Shown here in pieces: positions 39,527 to 50,600 of a stretch of DNA of 64,000 nt (its first letter is position 1; every line of letters begins with the position of its first letter). The position numbers and the translations under genes were made by a program. The stretch comes from an uncultured Flavobacterium sp. (GTDB taxonomy: Bacteria > Bacteroidota > Bacteroidia > Flavobacteriales > Flavobacteriaceae): positions 4,278,001 through 4,342,000 of the forward strand of contig NZ_OX638201.1 of NCBI RefSeq assembly GCF_951805225.1, read 5' to 3'. The notes under the pieces were generated by a model that was not told where the DNA came from, searched no databases, and saw only the letters and a program-made list of their open reading frames with translations.

Positions 39527-41926
39527 TTATTTTATCCACTCTGTTTTAAGAGTTGTTTTTCCTTGTAATGGGTTTGAAGTTACGTCAAAATTGTTTCCGT
39601 TTTTGGTCACTTTTATTTCTTTTACTGAATCTCCGTCTGGCAAAAATACTTTGGCTGTAGCCGAAGTTGTTTTATCACTTGCATAAACCTTCAAAGTTAA
39701 TTTGCTCCAATCCATATCTTTTGTAGATTGTGCCAAAGCGATGTGAGGCAATGCGGTTCCGTCTTTTACTAAAACTACGATTGGTACTTCGCCTGCTTTA
39801 ATTTTATGCCATCCAGATTGGTATACTTTTTTGGTTTGGTAATCAATCCATGTTCCTTCCGGAAGGTAAACGTCTCTTTCTGTAACTTCTTCAAAAAGTG
39901 GCGCCACCAACATACTTGATCCAAATAAATATTCGTTGTCTACCAACCAAGCGCCCGGATCATTTGGATATTCTACAAATAAAGCTCGCATCATTGGTAA
40001 TCCTTTTTGTGAACTTTCTTTCGCCTGAGCGTAGATATATGGCATTAATTCGTAACGCATATTATCTGCTTTTCTAAATCCTTCAAGGAAATCTTTGCTG
40101 TACAACCAAGGTTCGCGCGGAGGTTCGCCGTGGCTTCTTACGTGTGAAGTAAACATCCCGAAAGGTGCCCATCTTCTGTATAAATTCTCTGGTGATTTTG
40201 TTGCAAATCCTCCAACATCATGACTCCAGAAACTGAATCCGCTTAATCCTAATGAAAGTCCACCACGTAATTCTGCCGACATTGCTCCGTTTGAAGTTTC
40301 TGCATCTCCACCCCAATGTAACGGATAACGTTGAGATCCTGCCCAAGTACTTCTTGCCCAGATTAAAGTGTATCCTTTTTCTTTCTGAGTAATTTCGGCG
40401 ACAGCCTTATTGTATCTTAACGGATATAAATTATGTTCGTAAAATCCTGTTCTTCCTGAATGGTAAATTCCGTCTGGCGGAGCTGCTTCTCCAAAATCTA
40501 CTTTGAAAACCGAAACTCCTTGGTCGAATAAATGTTTCAATTTTGCCTGATACCAAGTTACGGTTTCTGGATTTGAGAAATCAAGAACGGCATCTTCATA
40601 CGGAAGATTTCCTTTACGATCTCTTACGGCTAAATTCTTATCCATGATTTCGTTAAACAAGGTATTCTTTGGTGAGAAATACGGCAATTGCCATAAACAC
40701 ACATGAAAACCATCGTCTTTTAAATCTGACATCATTTTTTCGGCATCTGGAAAACGTGCTTTTGCAAACTCATAATTGTTTCTCCAATCTACATCAAACC
40801 AACCTGTATCAAAGTGAATTACATCTGTTGGAATTTTATATTTACGTAAATCTTTTGCTACTTCTCTTCCTTCTTTTTCAGAGAAATAAGTGATTCGGCT
40901 CATCCAGAAACCAAATGACCAAAGTGGTGGCATTGCTGCTTTTCCGGTTAAATCTGTGTATTGATCTAAAACGTCTTTTGGTTCTCCGATAAAGAAAAAC
41001 AAATCGGCTTCGTCGTCACCAATATACATTTCGTTTGCACTTGAATAATATCTACCAAAGTCAACTGTAATTGGTGTCGAATGGTGCATGAAAACTCCGT
41101 AACCACGGCTACTCATATAAAATGGAACGGGTTTGTACATCGTTTCATTCTGAATTCCGTTTGCATCATCTGTCCATAAAACAACTTTTTGTCCGCGTTT
41201 GTTGAATTGTGTGAATGATTCTCCACAACCAAATATTTTTTCGTCTGGTTCTAAACTAAAAGCAGCTCCCATACTTCTTGAATAATCGCTGTTTCTGCGC
41301 ACATACGAAAACGGAAGTGTTGGTGTATAGGTGTTTTTGAAATCGGAATCGTGAAGTGTACTTGTCAACAATTTTCCGGTTTCATCGTAAATTTTTACGT
41401 GCCACGGTTTTGTCAAAATTTCTACTCTTCCGTGTTTGCTGGTATAACTGTGACCGCCTTCGATTTTAGAATATTTCCATAATTCAGGATGATTTGGCGC
41501 AACGCCGTTAATCAACATTAGAGATTCTTTTTCAGGGTGAAATTGTGGTCCTGAAGTAGTTTTGATTCGGATGGTTCTGTCTGAAACAAACTGAATTTGA
41601 AACGGCAATTCCGGTGAAGCCTGATATTCTGTTGTTGGAAATTCGTTTGCTTCAACAACATCAGGTTTCATCATCATATTGTTGAATGCCTGACGTGTTT
41701 TATAATTATATCTCAGATATTTTATGGTTCCTTTTCCTGTTGCAGGATCAAAATTTGTCAATTCATCTGCAAAATAAAAGGTGTTCAGATAATTCTGAAA
41801 ATCCTTGCTGATATCTATCGGAGCATTTAGCACATCTGCGTTCTGAATTTGTGCAGTCGCTTTTGGCGAAAGCAGCAATCCAAAGATAAAGGCTGAAAAC
41901 AATGTGGTTAGTTGTGAGTTTTTCAT
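39527..41926 (-). CDS. GH31 alpha-xylosidase
   Basis: From the chosen ATG the product has 799 residues with a signal peptide, MKNSQLTTLFSAFIFGLLLS. A longer frame starts 13 codons earlier inside a palindromic repeat and was rejected. The catalytic barrel shows HFDTGWFDVDWRNNYEF near 360, nucleophile Asp in VSVFKVDFGEAAPPDG near 450 and acid Asp in HWGGDAETSNGAMS near 515. The VFKVDFGEAAP form and GWFDVDWRN are typical of alpha-xylosidases and not alpha-glucosidases. It removes the alpha-1,6-xylose from xyloglucan oligosaccharides and feeds XylA/XylB encoded at the head of the same locus. Confidence 0.92.
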   Translation of the reverse strand: MKNSQLTTLFSAFIFGLLLSPKATAQIQNADVLNAPIDISKDFQNYLNTFYFADELTNFDPATGKGTIKYLRYNYKTRQAFNNMMMKPDVVEANEFPTTEYQASPELPFQIQFVSDRTIRIKTTSGPQFHPEKESLMLINGVAPNHPELWKYSKIEGGHSYTSKHGRVEILTKPWHVKIYDETGKLLTSTLHDSDFKNTYTPTLPFSYVRRNSDYSRSMGAAFSLEPDEKIFGCGESFTQFNKRGQKVVLWTDDANGIQNETMYKPVPFYMSSRGYGVFMHHSTPITVDFGRYYSSANEMYIGDDEADLFFFIGEPKDVLDQYTDLTGKAAMPPLWSFGFWMSRITYFSEKEGREVAKDLRKYKIPTDVIHFDTGWFDVDWRNNYEFAKARFPDAEKMMSDLKDDGFHVCLWQLPYFSPKNTLFNEIMDKNLAVRDRKGNLPYEDAVLDFSNPETVTWYQAKLKHLFDQGVSVFKVDFGEAAPPDGIYHSGRTGFYEHNLYPLRYNKAVAEITQKEKGYTLIWARSTWAGSQRYPLHWGGDAETSNGAMSAELRGGLSLGLSGFSFWSHDVGGFATKSPENLYRRWAPFGMFTSHVRSHGEPPREPWLYSKDFLEGFRKADNMRYELMPYIYAQAKESSQKGLPMMRALFVEYPNDPGAWLVDNEYLFGSSMLVAPLFEEVTERDVYLPEGTWIDYQTKKVYQSGWHKIKAGEVPIVVLVKDGTALPHIALAQSTKDMDWSKLTLKVYASDKTTSATAKVFLPDGDSVKEIKVTKNGNNFDVTSNPLQGKTTLKTEWIK

Positions 41927-41949
41927 TAGTTTAGTTTTTGTATTTCCTT

Positions 41950-42037
41950 CCTGCAAGGTTTTCAAAACCTTGTAGGTCTCTTGTTTTTATTCTATACTTT
42001 ACTATTTATACCTACAAGGTTTTGAAAACCTTGCAGG
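41950..42037. repeat. Pair of opposed CCTGCAAGG palindromes
   Basis: CCTGCAAGGTTTT...CTTGTAGG (41950-41976) and its mirror (42011-42037) are each hairpins and are also inverse copies of one another. They fill the GH2-GH31 spacer. Same design as the CCCGACAGG family, with a different core. Confidence 0.85.
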
Positions 42038-42049
42038 AAAGACGCGTCG

Positions 42050-44545
42050 TTATTCTGCTGTAATTACAATTGTTGCTGGTTTTAGTCCATTCGCTTTAGC
42101 GGTTAATTCTAATCTTCCTGTTTTATTTTCCGATTGAACTATAACTAAACATTTTCCGTTAAGTGCCGTGTGTTTTGAACCTTTGAACGGTTCGTGACTT
42201 ACTGGATCTCCGCTGCAAACGCCTACAATTTTTCCGTTTCCTTTTAATGAAAAGTTGATTTCGTTATTGGCATTTGGAGCCAAAGTTCCTTTTGCATCGA
42301 GAATATCTACAGTTACAAAAGACAAATCATTTCCGTCTGCTTTGATGTTGCTTCTGTCTGCTGTAAGTTTTAAATTATCAGGATTTCCGGCTGTTTTGAT
42401 TTCGGTTTCCAGAACTGTTTTTCCATTTTTACGAGAGATTGCTTTTAGTGTTCCGGGTTGAAAAGGAATTCTCCACATTACGTGCAAATCTTCTCCTTTT
42501 TTACTACGAACTCCAACTGATTTTCCGTTAAGGAAAAGTTCAACCTCATCTGCTTTATTATAATATGCCCAAACATCTACGGTTTGTCCCACTTTCCAAT
42601 TCCAATGTGGAAAAATATGCAGAACGGTTTTGTCTGTCCATTCGCTTTGGTACATATAATAAACGTCTTTTGGGAAACCGGCTAAATCGACAATTCCGAA
42701 ATATGAACTTACTGATGGCCATTCATATGGAGTTGGTTCTCCAATATAATCGAAACCTGTCCAGATATACATTCCGGAAAGGAAATCGTATTTTTTAATT
42801 ACTTTCCAAGTTGCTTCGTGTGTTGAACCCCAAGGTGTTTGAACCTGATCGTAAGCCGAAACGGTATTTCCAGGATTTCCTTTTGTGAATTTTTGATCCC
42901 AACTTACCGGCCATTTTTTTATAGTATCTGAAACATTATCATAATAACCGCGAGTTTGTAATCCCGAAGTAGTTTCGGTTGCGATGAAAGGAATTCCAGG
43001 GAAATTTTCTTTATGATGTGCATAAGTCTGATGTGCATAATTATATCCGATAAGATCTAAAACTCCAGATTTTGCAAGTGGATTGAATTGTACATTCTTT
43101 TTTTCGAATTGTAATGTTACGTCATCAATATTCATATTTACCGGCGGATTCATCGCTGCGGTTAATGGACGCGTTTTATCATATTGACGTGTTATTGCGG
43201 CTAATTCTTTGGCTATAGCCACACCATTTTCGTTCCATTGTTCCGGAATTTCATTTCCAATACTCCAAACAAAAATACTTGGATGATTTCGGTCGCGAAG
43301 CAATTGATCTGTCAAATCTTTTTTGTGCCATTTGTCCCAATCATTTGCGTAATCGTATTTGGTTTTGTTTTGTTTCCACATGTCAAAAGCTTCATCCATT
43401 ACAATGAAACCCATTTTATCACAAAGGTCTAAAAGTTCCGGAGCAGGCGGATTATGTGAAGTTCTGATTCCGTTTACGCCCATTTCCTTCAGGATTTCAA
43501 GCTGACGTTCGATGGCGCGTGTATTGATTGCTGAACCTAAAGGTCCTAAATCATGGTGCATACAAACTCCCTTGATTTTGACTTGTTTTCCGTTAAGAAT
43601 GAAACCTTTATCGACATCAAATTTAAAATCTCTGATTCCGAAATTGGTTTTATATTGATCTACAATTTTATCGTCAAGCGAAATTTCTGTAACTGCTGTA
43701 TACAATTCAGGTTTTTCAACTGACCATAAAATTGGCGTTTCAACTTCTGCCGATTGTTTTATGATTTGATTGGCGTTTGCACCAATTGTTATATTTTGGG
43801 TAACCGATGTTACTTTGGTATCTTCTTTAAAAATAGTGGTTGTTACTGTTGCTTTTTTTGAAGCTGTATTTTGGTTTTGAATGGTAGTTTCAAAACTTAC
43901 CGAAGCTTTTTCAGCAGTAACTTTTGGTGTTGTCACATAAGTTCCCCATTGTGCAACATGCAATTTATCCGTAGTTTCTATCCAGACATTTCTAAAAATT
44001 CCTGATCCTGAATACCAACGTGAATTTGGTTGTTTTGAATTGTCAACCTTTACAATAATTTCGTTGTTTTTGTCTCCGTAATTTAAGTACGGTGTCATGT
44101 TATATTGAAAACCTATATATCCATTTGGACGTTTTCCTAAATAATGTCCGTTTACCCAGATTTCGCTGTTTCTGTAAACGCCATCAAAGATTACTGATAT
44201 TACTTTACTACTATCAGAAGCATTTATTTTGAAAGTTTTCTTATACCAACCTAAGCCTCCGTTAAGAGATCCGCCTCCATATCCGGCAGGGCTTTTTTCA
44301 TCAAACTTTCCTTCTATACTCCAATCATGCGGAACATTTAGGGTTCTCCATTTGGTTGAAATTCCAATAGTATCTTTGTCTGTTATACTATCATTTAAAT
44401 GAAAACTCCAATCTGAATTAAAAGAAACTTTTCTATTATCGAAAGTATCTTCTTTTTTACTGCAAGAGTTCAAAAGGATAATTCCGAATAGTAATAATAA
44501 TGATAAACCTCTACTTAAATATTCTTTTATGCTATTCATATTCAT
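42050..44545 (-). CDS. GH2 beta-galactosidase lipoprotein
   Basis: The 831-residue protein is a lipoprotein (lipobox LNSC near residue 28, then SKKEDT). Domains run sugar-binding jelly roll (VPHDWSIEGKFDEKSPAGYG near 73-92), immunoglobulin-like, TIM barrel, then DUF4982- and Ig-like C-terminal domains. Barrel motifs are MHHDLGPLGSAIN, NGIRTSHNPPAPELLDLCD, acid/base Glu in FVWSIGNEIPEQW near 430 and nucleophile Glu in PFIATETTSG near 523. It most likely removes beta-1,2-galactose from xyloglucan side chains after fucose and acetyl groups are gone. Confidence 0.92.
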   Translation of the reverse strand: MNMNSIKEYLSRGLSLLLLFGIILLNSCSKKEDTFDNRKVSFNSDWSFHLNDSITDKDTIGISTKWRTLNVPHDWSIEGKFDEKSPAGYGGGSLNGGLGWYKKTFKINASDSSKVISVIFDGVYRNSEIWVNGHYLGKRPNGYIGFQYNMTPYLNYGDKNNEIIVKVDNSKQPNSRWYSGSGIFRNVWIETTDKLHVAQWGTYVTTPKVTAEKASVSFETTIQNQNTASKKATVTTTIFKEDTKVTSVTQNITIGANANQIIKQSAEVETPILWSVEKPELYTAVTEISLDDKIVDQYKTNFGIRDFKFDVDKGFILNGKQVKIKGVCMHHDLGPLGSAINTRAIERQLEILKEMGVNGIRTSHNPPAPELLDLCDKMGFIVMDEAFDMWKQNKTKYDYANDWDKWHKKDLTDQLLRDRNHPSIFVWSIGNEIPEQWNENGVAIAKELAAITRQYDKTRPLTAAMNPPVNMNIDDVTLQFEKKNVQFNPLAKSGVLDLIGYNYAHQTYAHHKENFPGIPFIATETTSGLQTRGYYDNVSDTIKKWPVSWDQKFTKGNPGNTVSAYDQVQTPWGSTHEATWKVIKKYDFLSGMYIWTGFDYIGEPTPYEWPSVSSYFGIVDLAGFPKDVYYMYQSEWTDKTVLHIFPHWNWKVGQTVDVWAYYNKADEVELFLNGKSVGVRSKKGEDLHVMWRIPFQPGTLKAISRKNGKTVLETEIKTAGNPDNLKLTADRSNIKADGNDLSFVTVDILDAKGTLAPNANNEINFSLKGNGKIVGVCSGDPVSHEPFKGSKHTALNGKCLVIVQSENKTGRLELTAKANGLKPATIVITAE

Positions 44546-44580
44546 AGGATTTTGTTGTTTTGAAAAACAAATATAAACAT

Positions 44581-44613
44581 ACCGATAGGTGACTCTTTAA
44601 ATCCCCTACCGGT
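44581..44613 (-). terminator. Imperfect hairpin between the glycan-binding protein and GH2 genes
   Basis: ACCGATAGGT pairs with CCCTACCGGT with two imperfections and a 13-base loop. It may produce partial termination between the importer genes and the enzyme genes. Weak call. Confidence 0.4.
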
Positions 44614-44668
44614 TGTTTACTAGTTTGAGGTAATTATGATTTTATTCTAAAACAAAACCGTAAAAACT

Positions 44669-46039
44669 TTATGGAACTATGTAATGGAAAACAAACCATT
44701 CGTCTTTTCCTGCATCATATGATGTTCCAAGCCAGATTCCTTTTTGAAGAAAATCTTTATTGTATGCTTTTACTACTTTAATAACACTTGTTGTTGGATT
44801 CATCCAGCTTGTCGCATTTTGAAGAAGTTTTTCTCCTCCTAAATTAATTTCGTTTGTTGCTGCATTTATCGTAAAAGTTCCAGTTGTGATTACGCCATTT
44901 TGATTGCGTGTATAATTAAGAGTTCCTCCCCATTGATCAAAACGTATTGATGAATTTCCTGCAATTGTTGCCCAATCATCATTCCATCCCCAATTATACG
45001 AACTTGTTGAATTAACTGTCCAGCCTTTTCCTTTTCCAACCCAGTCAACAGGATTACCGCCTGCATCCAGTTTCCAAACTCTTCCTGCTCCGGCACCACC
45101 AGTTAACATGGTCAATAATTCTCCCGGTGCAAAAGTTGGATTGAAACCTTCGTCAACAACTGGTTCTGTAACCGGAGGAACATAATTATCTGCATAATCT
45201 TTAGAAACAAAATTCCAGATGTACCACCAAGGACCTTCACTGTTGGTTCTTTTTACAGCAATTCTTAACTGATTCTCTGTTAATTTTAATACTTTAATAT
45301 TGTCGCTCCAGTTACTTGCATTTGCAATATAATTGTCTGGTCTAAGGATTGTTGTTCCTGTTGTTGTTAAAGTATGTGCGTTGATGTCTAAGAAATAAGA
45401 TCCGTTTTCGATCGTTGTTCCATCAGCTTCATGAACGGTCATAAATGGTCCTCCTTCAAGGCTGAATGTCATGTATCTTCCCCAATGCATATCTGCATCT
45501 GTACTTGAATTCGCGTTTCCTTCAGGTTCCCAGTTTGGAGTAAAGTTCCCCCATTCTACTGTTGTGCTTGGATCTGCATAAGACATTGCGCCCGGAGCTA
45601 ATCCGTATTTACCATTGTCTGCTACCCAAGATTTCTTTTTACCAACTCCGCCTGATAACGCTGTCCAAAGTGGATCATTAACATAGTTTAAGTTGTCTGT
45701 ATTTACTGTAATTGTTACCGGATCTAATGCAACAATACCACCACCGGTTACTGCAGAAATCTTAATGGTGTAACTTCCTTTAAAGGCATATTTTACAGTT
45801 TCAACAGCTTTACTGGATTTTCCTGTTCCATAATCCCAGTTCAGTACAACTCCCGGAGTTGTGTTTTTCATTATTACGGTATTTCCGCCCGGATCTGCGA
45901 CTAAATCCTGAGTAATTTCAAAATGTATATCCGCTTTATCCATTGGCGTGTCCAAAGAATACGTTTCCGGAGAACAAGATGATACTAGCATTAGCGCAAG
46001 CATCAAAAATGATGTAACTAATAATTTAATATTTTTCAT
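44669..46039 (-). CDS. Surface glycan-binding lipoprotein (SusE/SGBP position)
   Basis: The 456-residue lipoprotein (MKNIKLLVTSFLMLALMLVSSC, acidic-free tail SPETY) stands directly after susD, where surface glycan-binding proteins are encoded. Residues about 30-115 form a PKD-like fold (NWDYGTGKSSKAVETVKYAF). Two related modules follow: one starts at WTALSGGVGKKKSWV near 128, the other at LTMLTGGAGAGRVWKLD near 312. Both end with a segment like NASNWSDNIKVLKL or NATSWMNPTTSVIKV. Exposed aromatic residues (Trp-rich) suit glycan binding. The ligand is inferred from the locus. Confidence 0.82.
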   Translation of the reverse strand: MKNIKLLVTSFLMLALMLVSSCSPETYSLDTPMDKADIHFEITQDLVADPGGNTVIMKNTTPGVVLNWDYGTGKSSKAVETVKYAFKGSYTIKISAVTGGGIVALDPVTITVNTDNLNYVNDPLWTALSGGVGKKKSWVADNGKYGLAPGAMSYADPSTTVEWGNFTPNWEPEGNANSSTDADMHWGRYMTFSLEGGPFMTVHEADGTTIENGSYFLDINAHTLTTTGTTILRPDNYIANASNWSDNIKVLKLTENQLRIAVKRTNSEGPWWYIWNFVSKDYADNYVPPVTEPVVDEGFNPTFAPGELLTMLTGGAGAGRVWKLDAGGNPVDWVGKGKGWTVNSTSSYNWGWNDDWATIAGNSSIRFDQWGGTLNYTRNQNGVITTGTFTINAATNEINLGGEKLLQNATSWMNPTTSVIKVVKAYNKDFLQKGIWLGTSYDAGKDEWFVFHYIVP

Positions 46040-46061
46040 TTCTTTCCTTTTTTAGTTAAGA

Positions 46062-47636
46062 TTACCAACCTGCATTTTGTTTCAAAACTCCTCCAGATAA
46101 TGTGATCTGTGTATTCGGAATTTGTTGTAGTCCTTTTGTAGCTTGGATTTTAGCTGCAGAAATTGTTTTTGTTCCGGCAACTCCACCACTTAATAATGTT
46201 GTAGTTTCTGCAATTGTAGTAGAAGCTTTTCCAACACCCTGACGTAATAAATCCCAATATCTAATTCCTTCAAGAGCAAATTCCAAATGTCTTTCGTTCA
46301 GTATATTATCAGCATTTACCGGTAAAGCTGTAAAATTCTCTTTGTAAGCTCTTCTTCTCACATCATCAAAATAAGTCTGCGCACTTCCGCTTCCTAATTC
46401 AGCAGCCATTAACAAAACATCTGCATATCTTAACACAACATAATCCTGAAATTGTCCGATATCCCAATATTGACTTCCCATAACAAGTGGCATATCTTTT
46501 CCGTTTTTGTCAACCATTGGAGAATATTTCTTGTTATAGTAACCTGTGTATTCTCTTTGATTATTGATTTTATCGAATTTTATTTTTTCTTCATCGATTC
46601 CAATTACACTTGCTACACGTCTTGTATCTGTTGCGCTGTAGGCTTTCCATAATTTAGAGTTTACTGTAACTCCCCAACCACGTCCGTATGGGTAAGATGA
46701 AAATTCTCTCATACCGAACATTACCATCCAATGGTTTCCGTCTGTGTTTCCGCTATAATCACTTGTATAAGAGTATTTCACAGAGAACACTATTTCTTTA
46801 TTTCCTTCTCCGGCATATTTATCAACTGAAGCTGCTGGCCATAAAGTAGAAAAGTCATCTACTAAGCCGTGACCACTTGATGCGATAACATCTTCCAGGT
46901 TTGCTAAAGCTTGTGTTTTAGTTACTACTCCTGCTAAATCTGTTTTTCCGTAATATCCTGTGTAGTATAAATAAACACGTCCAAGTAAAGATTTTGCTGC
47001 CCATTTTGTAATACGTCCACTTGTTGTAGCATTATAGGCAACGGCAGGCAAATTGTTTGAAGCGAATACTAAATCTTCTGCGATTACTTTGTAGATTTCT
47101 TCAGGAGCTGCTTGTGGTATATTATCAGAAGAAGGTGCTGTTAACAATGGTACACTTCCCCATAAACGTGCCATTTCAAAATATAAATAGGCTCTGATAA
47201 ATCTAGTTTCTGATGTATATGTATTTTTTAAAGCTGTATCGCCTTTCCAGTCAATCTGATCCATTTTCGATAAGAAAACATTACAACGATAAATTGCTTT
47301 GTAATAACCAATCCAGTTACCGTTAAGCATATCAACATCTGAAGGTGAACGTGAAATATCAAACTCATCGATTGCTGCATAATTGTAACCATCAGAATTT
47401 CCGGTTCCGCCGAAACAGTCGTCAGACATTACTTCACTAATTACAGGAACTCCCAAACCACTTGCTCCGGTTGCAACTTGCAAACCATCGTAACAACCTA
47501 CTAATGCTGAATAAGCATCATCTGTTGTTTTATAAAAATTTGTATCTGTTTGTTGTACTAACGGTTCTGTTTCTAAACTACAAGAACCCAATGACAATAG
47601 CGTCAAACAGAAAATATATAGATAGGTATTTTTCAT
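46062..47636 (-). CDS. susD: SusD/RagB family nutrient-uptake lipoprotein
   Basis: A 524-residue lipoprotein with lipobox LGSC near residue 19 and the canonical start CSLETEPLVQQTDTNFYKTT. The helical TPR-like scaffold is shown by YSALVGCYDGLQ near 42, RFIRAYLYFEMARLWGSVPL near 142-161, GRITKWAAKSLLGRVYLYY near 204, and the C-terminal DVRRRAYKENF, NERHLEFALEGIRYWDLLRQG. SusD lids the SusC barrel and captures oligosaccharides at the surface. It follows susC by 11 bases. Confidence 0.94.
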   Translation of the reverse strand: MKNTYLYIFCLTLLSLGSCSLETEPLVQQTDTNFYKTTDDAYSALVGCYDGLQVATGASGLGVPVISEVMSDDCFGGTGNSDGYNYAAIDEFDISRSPSDVDMLNGNWIGYYKAIYRCNVFLSKMDQIDWKGDTALKNTYTSETRFIRAYLYFEMARLWGSVPLLTAPSSDNIPQAAPEEIYKVIAEDLVFASNNLPAVAYNATTSGRITKWAAKSLLGRVYLYYTGYYGKTDLAGVVTKTQALANLEDVIASSGHGLVDDFSTLWPAASVDKYAGEGNKEIVFSVKYSYTSDYSGNTDGNHWMVMFGMREFSSYPYGRGWGVTVNSKLWKAYSATDTRRVASVIGIDEEKIKFDKINNQREYTGYYNKKYSPMVDKNGKDMPLVMGSQYWDIGQFQDYVVLRYADVLLMAAELGSGSAQTYFDDVRRRAYKENFTALPVNADNILNERHLEFALEGIRYWDLLRQGVGKASTTIAETTTLLSGGVAGTKTISAAKIQATKGLQQIPNTQITLSGGVLKQNAGW

Positions 47637-47647
47637 CTTTTTATTTA

Positions 47648-50600
47648 TTAAAGTTTAACATTTAATCCTAACATGAATGTTCTTGGTCGTGGATAGTATC
47701 CTACATCAACTCCTGATGAAAATTTCTGGTCATTATTTGATGAACCAAAACCAATTTCAGGATCCATACCGTCATATTTCGTAAAAGTGTAAAGGTTTAA
47801 TACGGAGAAATAAACTCTGAACTGACTTGCAAAAAATGGTTTTGATTGTTTCATTTTTGCTAAATCAAATCCTAATGTTACGGTACTGATTCTTAAGAAA
47901 TCCCCATCCTGAACATACAAATCCGAAAATTGTGTAAAATTTCTGTTGTCTTCTGTTACTCTTGGAACTGTGTTTGAAGAACCTTCTCCGTGCCAACGAT
48001 CTAATATTGCTGAAGTATAATTTCCGTAAGCTCCGGCTTGATTTCTATATGATTGTACGATTTGATTTCCTGCTACACCATTTGCCATTAATGAAAAATC
48101 AAAAGCTTTATAATTGGCTGATAAAGAGAATCCGTATGTAAAATCAGGATTCGGTTTTCCGATACTTGTTTTATCAGAAGCATCGATTTTATCATCTCCG
48201 TTAGTGTTCACATAAATAAGATCTCCGGGAGCTGCAGTTGGTTGTAATACTACACCACTTGCTGATTTATAATTATCGATTTGTGCCTGATTTTGAAAAA
48301 CACCACCTGTTTTATATCCCCAGAAATAACCTAAAGGTTGTCCGTTTTGTGCTCTGTAAAACTCACCTGAATTATCATAAAGTTCATTATTTAATCCGTG
48401 AATGATACCGTCTGTAGTAGGTATTTGTCCAACTGTATTTTTATTATAAGCTCCGTTTGCACTAATGCTATAATTAAAATCTCCAATTTTATTTTGGTAA
48501 TTTAAACTTAACTCCACTCCTTTATTCACTACATCTCCACCATTTATATAAGGTGCATCTGCTCCGGCTGTTGCCAAAATTGGTGCTAAAATCAACCAGT
48601 CTTTATTTGTTTTTTGGTAAACATCAAAAGTAACATTCAAGGCATTGTTTAAAAATCTTGCATCAAAACCAAAGTCAATTTGTTCTGAAGTTTCCCATTT
48701 CAAATCAAGATTTGATAATCTGTCCGGATAAGCTCCCGGCGTTAAAACACCTTCTGTATCACCAAAAATATAATTTGTATTATTTGATTTTATAGTTGAC
48801 AAATATTGGAATGGTCTTGCATTTTGATTTCCAACTTGTCCCCAGCTTCCTCTTAATTTAAGAAAGTTTATTACGCTTGAATTTCTCAAAAACTCTTCAT
48901 TTGAAGCCACCCAACCTGCAGATACTGATGGGAAATAACCCCATTGATTTTCTTTAGAAAAAATAGAAGATCCGTCCATTCTAAAAGTTGCATTGATCAA
49001 ATACGTTTCTTTGAAATTGTAATTTAATCTTCCAAAATAAGACATTCTTTTAGTCTGTTGTTTTAGACCACTCATTGATATTTTTGCACCATCTTTGTTA
49101 GTTGTATTGTCTAACCAAGCGTGCTCTAAATCATTAAAAACTGAATCAGCATTTGTAACACTTACTGATGTTCCGTCATAATTAATAGAAGAAGTTCCTA
49201 ACATTGCTTCAAGATGATGATTCTCGGCAGCATTAAATTTATACGTCAATAAGTTATCCCAAGTAAGGGTTTTACCTTTGTTCATGTTTTGATTTACTTT
49301 ATCAAATGCGCTGTTTGCATAAATAGATAATCGGTAAACCGGAAGGTAAGAATGTCCTTCGCCAGCATAATAGTCAAGTCCTAAAGTAGTTTTGAAGGTT
49401 AAGTTTTTTATTGGTTCGATTTGCAAATAAACGTTCCCTAATAATTTTTGATTATTACCTTCATTTTGATTGTTGTATTCCATCAAAGCATAAGGATTTG
49501 CAACTCCTGCAAGCCAAGGCTCTGTATTATTTGTGGTATCATAATAATTACCTTTAGAATCATACATTGGCAATAATGGCGTTGTTTGAAAAGCGCCTCT
49601 TAATGCATTATTGTATTGATTTCCAACTCCAATTCCGTTTTTATTGATGTAAGCAAAACTCAAATTTTCACCAAACGTAACTACGTCTTTGTATAATTTA
49701 TGTTCTGAATTGAATCTGAAATTATAACGCTCGTAGTTTGATAAATCTTTTCCTCCAACAACTCCTTCTTGTCCTAAATAAGATAAAGATGCTGAGTAAA
49801 CAGAAGTGTCTGAACCACCTGAAGCTCCAAATGCGAAATTTTTGGTAGCCGCATTATCTGTAAACATTTTATCCATCCAATTTGTTCCGTTTCCTAATCC
49901 TGCAATTTGAGCATTGGTGAAATATGGATTTTTACCAGAGTTTACTGCTGCTTCATTTAATATTGTTGCATATTCTGTTGCATTCAATAAATCAACTTTT
50001 CTCGCTACAGATTGTACACCATAATATTGATCGAATGTCATTTGTCCTACAGCTCCTCTTTTACCTTTTTTGGTTGTTACCAAAACAACTCCGTTTGAGG
50101 CCTGAGAACCATAAATTGCAGCAGATGCAGCATCTTTTAAAACCGAAATAGATTCAATATCTGAATTGCTTAAATAAGAAATATCACTTGTCAATATTCC
50201 ATCAACAACATATAACGGACTGCTTCCGCCTGTTGAACCAACACCTCTAATCACAACATTCAATCCTTCTCCCGGTTGTCCTGAAGTCGATGTAACCTGA
50301 AGTCCGGCTGCTTGTCCCTGAAGTGCTTGTAAAGCATTTGTCGTATTGGTTTTTGCAAGATTCTCTCCGCTAACCTGAGTCACGGCACTTGTTACAAGTG
50401 TTTTCTTTTGAGAACCGTATCCAATAACGACAACTTCTTTAAGATCTGCCGCTTCTGTTTGTAAAGTAACATTAATCGTTTTTTGTGTTCCAATGGTTAC
50501 ACGTTGGGTTTTAAATCCCATAAAACTGATTACAATTACGCTGCCTTCTTTTGCTTCCAACTTAAAGTTTCCATCAAAATCTGTTGATGTTCCCGTCTTG

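Noticed and set aside
39527..41965. Longer GH31 start
   Set aside because: The extra 13 codons lie in a palindromic repeat, and the next ATG begins a standard signal peptide.
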